From NCBI RefSeq assembly GCF_003721595.1, contig NZ_RJJR01000008.1, forward strand, positions 124,001 through 188,000: 64,000 nt of DNA, given 5' to 3'. The notes under the pieces were generated by a model. The model ran no database searches, was not told the origin of the DNA, and saw only the letters and a program-made list of their open reading frames with translations. This stretch comes from Hanamia caeni. Lineage in GTDB: Bacteria; Bacteroidota; Bacteroidia; Chitinophagales; Chitinophagaceae. Of the stretch, positions 61,618 through 64,000 are shown piece after piece (position 1 is the stretch's first letter; each line of letters begins with the position of its first letter). A program made the translations under genes and the position numbers.

Positions 61618-62697
61618 CTAAACCAATGCCTTGAAATCGCCGTATGGTTCTATTGTTTTTATAAAACCATTTTCATCATGAACCAATTTTGTAACCTTGA
61701 TGGAACGCAAATGTGTAACTCCTTTACTCAAACTACTGTCGTGATAAAACAAATACCATTCATTTTCAAATTCAACAATGGAATGATGCGACGTCCAACC
61801 CACAACGGGATTTAAAATTTTACCTGCATATTCAAAAGGTCCATAAGGGTTATCACCAATGGCGTAACAAATAAAATGCGTGTCGCCGGTCGAATAAGAA
61901 AAATAATATTTGCCATTGTATTTATGCACCCACGATGCTTCAAAAAATCTTCTTTCCGTATCGCCTTGCAATAATGGTTTGTTATTTTCATCAACAATTA
62001 AAACGTCCCGTGGCTCCTCAGCAAATTCCAATAAATCACTCGTGAGTTTTGCGACTTTTGCACAAAGCGCAGGCTCATTATCTTTTGGCAAATGCGCTGT
62101 CGGGCTTTCAGGTTGTGTTGCATTGAAACTACCGTCGCGCCAGCGTTGTAATTGCCCGCCCCAGATGCCGCCGAAATACATATAATAACTTCCCTGTCTG
62201 GCTGGGCCATCCAGGCAGGCATCATCGTCTTTAAAAACAACGGGGTCTATTGAAAAACTTTTTTTAATTGCTTCTGGTTCTGGCGAAAAAGGACCAACAG
62301 GTGAATCACTAACGGCTACCCCTATACGAAAAATTCCTTCATAATCTTTCGCAGGAAAAAAGAGATAATATTTTCCATTTTTTTCTGCTGCATCCGGCGC
62401 CCACATTTGTTTTTCAGCCCAGGGTACATCGTTTACGCGCAAAGCAACACCGTTGTCTTTTGCTTCCCTTTCCGGTGAATCCATCGAGATGACATGATAA
62501 TCTTCCATGGCAAAATGACTTCCCAAATCATCAAATGCATCGCCGGCATCTATATCATGAGAGGGATAGATATATATTCTTTCATTAAATACGTGTGCGG
62601 AAGGATCTGCTGTAAAGATGTTTTTAATTAGCGGTTGCGATATGGCTTTCTGATTCAGCTCATCAAAATCAATATGTTGAATACTTTGTTCAGGCAT
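61618..62697 (-). CDS. GH43-family glycosidase (xylosidase/arabinofuranosidase type)
   Basis: 359 residues without a signal peptide, so cytoplasmic. Five-bladed propeller with the GH43 triad: D in FTADPSAHVF near residue 31 (general base), D in SFSIDPVVFKDDDA near 150 and E in RFFEASWVHKYNGKYYFSY near 252. WAPDAAEKNGKYYLFFPAKD near 100 is another typical strand pair. It starts 24 bp after the symporter gene, and would cleave imported xylo-oligosaccharide. Confidence 0.93.
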   Translation of the reverse strand: MPEQSIQHIDFDELNQKAISQPLIKNIFTADPSAHVFNERIYIYPSHDIDAGDAFDDLGSHFAMEDYHVISMDSPEREAKDNGVALRVNDVPWAEKQMWAPDAAEKNGKYYLFFPAKDYEGIFRIGVAVSDSPVGPFSPEPEAIKKSFSIDPVVFKDDDACLDGPARQGSYYMYFGGIWGGQLQRWRDGSFNATQPESPTAHLPKDNEPALCAKVAKLTSDLLEFAEEPRDVLIVDENNKPLLQGDTERRFFEASWVHKYNGKYYFSYSTGDTHFICYAIGDNPYGPFEYAGKILNPVVGWTSHHSIVEFENEWYLFYHDSSLSKGVTHLRSIKVTKLVHDENGFIKTIEPYGDFKALV

Positions 62698-62721
62698 GAT
62701 ATGATTCTTTAAAATTTTAAT

Positions 62722-64000
62722 TTATTCTTTCCTTCTTTTTAATAAATCACTTTCAATCTTTACTTCCATCTTTTTATTTATTTGATAAAAAAACAACAAA
62801 CCCGCGCCGATTAAAAAAGGTATGGATGGATAGATGCTTACTAACATTTGAGTTCCGTGAATGGCTTGTGTAGATTGTACATCACTGTTTGGCACGTAAT
62901 GATACAATCCTAAAATCCATGTGAGCAAAGCACCGCCAATACTGAGCCCTGCCTTCAAACCAACCATCATTGCTGAAAAAATAATTGCGGTTGCACGGCG
63001 GTTATTTTTCCATTCGCTATAATCGGCGACATCCGCAATCATAGCCCACAACAACGGAATGGTAAGGCCGTAAAAAAATCCATGTAAAATTTGAGAAAGA
63101 AAAATTATGCCTACGGCTTTTGGCGGATAAAAAATAAACGCTAATATGAATAAAGTAGAAATGAATAAGCAAATTCCAAACACATCTCTTTTACCATATT
63201 TATCTGCAAATCTTTTTGAGAGCATAATCCCGACAATCATAAAAATAATGCCGCCGGCATTGAATAAGCCAAAGCCTGCAGAAACAGGGTCTTCACCAAA
63301 AAAGTTTAAGCCGACGTTGGAAAGAAAATGTGTGATTGGATTTATAAAATTGGTTAAGCTTTCTTTGTCAACATAATTTTTAAAATAATAAACATAGCCA
63401 CCGCCTTTCATTGCAAGCGTGATAAACACTAATGTCGTAAGCACCAGCATTATTATCCATGGTTTGTTTTTTGACAAATCCGACAGGTCTTCTTTTAAAG
63501 TTGATTTCTGTTCCGGCTTTGGAACAATCCGTTCTTTTGTTGTGAAAAAAGTAATCAGCAGCATGGCCGTTCCGATGATTGCCAGCCATGTCATTACTTT
63601 TTCAATACCCACCGATTTGTCGCCACCACCTGCGGTTTCAATGATGGATAGCATAAATACCTGCACAAAAAATTGTGCAAACATCACCGCTACAAAACGA
63701 TAAGAAGACAAACTGTTTCTTTCTTTCATATCGCCGGTAATAACGCCGCTCAATGCCGAATAAGGCAAGTTGTTTGCCGCATATAAAAGCAACAACAGAG
63801 TATAAGTAACTACTGCATAAATCATTTTTCCTTTGTAAGAAAAATGCGGTGTGCTGAAAGCCAGCAACGCAATCACTCCAAGCGGAATGGCAGTAAATAA
63901 AATCCATGGCCTGAATTTTCCCCACCGGGAGCGGGTTCTGTCGGCCATCGCGCCAATCAGCGGATTGAAACCAAACGCTGCAACCAGCCCAACTGTCAAA
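62722..64000 (-). CDS. GPH-family (MelB/XynP-like) glycoside:cation symporter, 5' end outside window
   Basis: 425 residues visible; the N-terminus is cut by the right window edge because the family's opening helix is missing and the frame stays open. GFNPLIGAMADRTRSRWGKFRPWIL is the diagnostic GPH loop. About ten hydrophobic segments remain, including DVADYSEWKNNRRATAI near residue 325. Such symporters import xylosides, hexuronides or melibiose. First known gene of the xylan cluster, followed by cytoplasmic GH43. Confidence 0.92.
   Translation of the reverse strand, partial: LTVGLVAAFGFNPLIGAMADRTRSRWGKFRPWILFTAIPLGVIALLAFSTPHFSYKGKMIYAVVTYTLLLLLYAANNLPYSALSGVITGDMKERNSLSSYRFVAVMFAQFFVQVFMLSIIETAGGGDKSVGIEKVMTWLAIIGTAMLLITFFTTKERIVPKPEQKSTLKEDLSDLSKNKPWIIMLVLTTLVFITLAMKGGGYVYYFKNYVDKESLTNFINPITHFLSNVGLNFFGEDPVSAGFGLFNAGGIIFMIVGIMLSKRFADKYGKRDVFGICLFISTLFILAFIFYPPKAVGIIFLSQILHGFFYGLTIPLLWAMIADVADYSEWKNNRRATAIIFSAMMVGLKAGLSIGGALLTWILGLYHYVPNSDVQSTQAIHGTQMLVSIYPSIPFLIGAGLLFFYQINKKMEVKIESDLLKRRKE

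Overview
The window looks like a chromosomal segment of a member of the Bacteroidota, most likely a Chitinophagaceae-type soil or plant-associated saprotroph. The grounds are a SusC/SusD pair with a SusE-like lipoprotein, many short lipoprotein signals, hardly any Shine-Dalgarno sequences, promoter-like TAnnTTTG boxes, and many carbohydrate genes typical of that group. I saw no tRNA or rRNA gene, CRISPR array, insertion sequence or phage gene. Genus-level placement is inference.

Layout. (1) 1-7610, plus strand: the end of a Gfo/Idh/MocA oxidoreductase, two ABC sugar permeases, two GH130-type enzymes around an alpha/alpha-toroid lipoprotein, and an MsmX/UgpC-type ATPase. This is an ABC oligosaccharide import system, an unusual choice in a phylum that mostly relies on SusCD; its binding protein must lie upstream. 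(2) 7737-12364, minus: MFS transporter, Tat-lipoprotein sugar isomerase, GMC dehydrogenase and gluconate-dehydrogenase-subunit-3 protein, divergent from a Nudix-type regulator (12719). (3) 13883-17249: homoserine dehydrogenase behind a textbook SAM-I riboswitch, an FMN alpha-hydroxy-acid oxidase and a GroES-like protein. (4) 17741-23857: SusC, SusD and a SusE-like lipoprotein. (5) 24253-49893, plus: a long sugar-oxidation region with a second GMC/subunit-3 pair, Gfo/Idh/MocA enzymes, two DUF1080 (3-keto-disaccharide hydrolase) lipoproteins, ThuA, two beta-propeller/cytochrome c lipoproteins, xylose-isomerase-like TIM barrels, an MDR-SDR-lactonase operon, an MFS carrier, a GH67/GH20-like enzyme and an HpaI aldolase. 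(6) 49942-52335: EthD and double-SRPBCC proteins divergent from a GlxA/AraC-type regulator. (7) 52633-64000, minus: an IlvD/Edd sugar-acid dehydratase and a probable glucuronoxylan cluster (CE4-like deacetylase, CE15 esterase, GH35, CE20-like acetylesterase, serine esterase, GH43, GPH-type symporter cut by the window edge).

How it may work together. Polymers or glycosides are trimmed by the secreted hydrolases and esterases. Glycosides are oxidised, probably at C3, by exported FAD/Fe-S GMC dehydrogenases that could pass electrons to the cytochrome lipoproteins. The 3-keto-glycosides are cleaved by DUF1080 proteins and processed by Gfo/Idh/MocA and TIM-barrel enzymes. Dehydrogenases, a lactonase, a sugar-acid dehydratase and an HpaI aldolase could finish a non-phosphorylative route to pyruvate. 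Substrates are not determinable from sequence alone.

The most unusual non-coding signal is a bipartite motif, AAAATAAAAA followed 17 nt later by TTTACTG, found at fixed spacing in about a dozen intergenic places on both strands. I cannot assign it to a known class.
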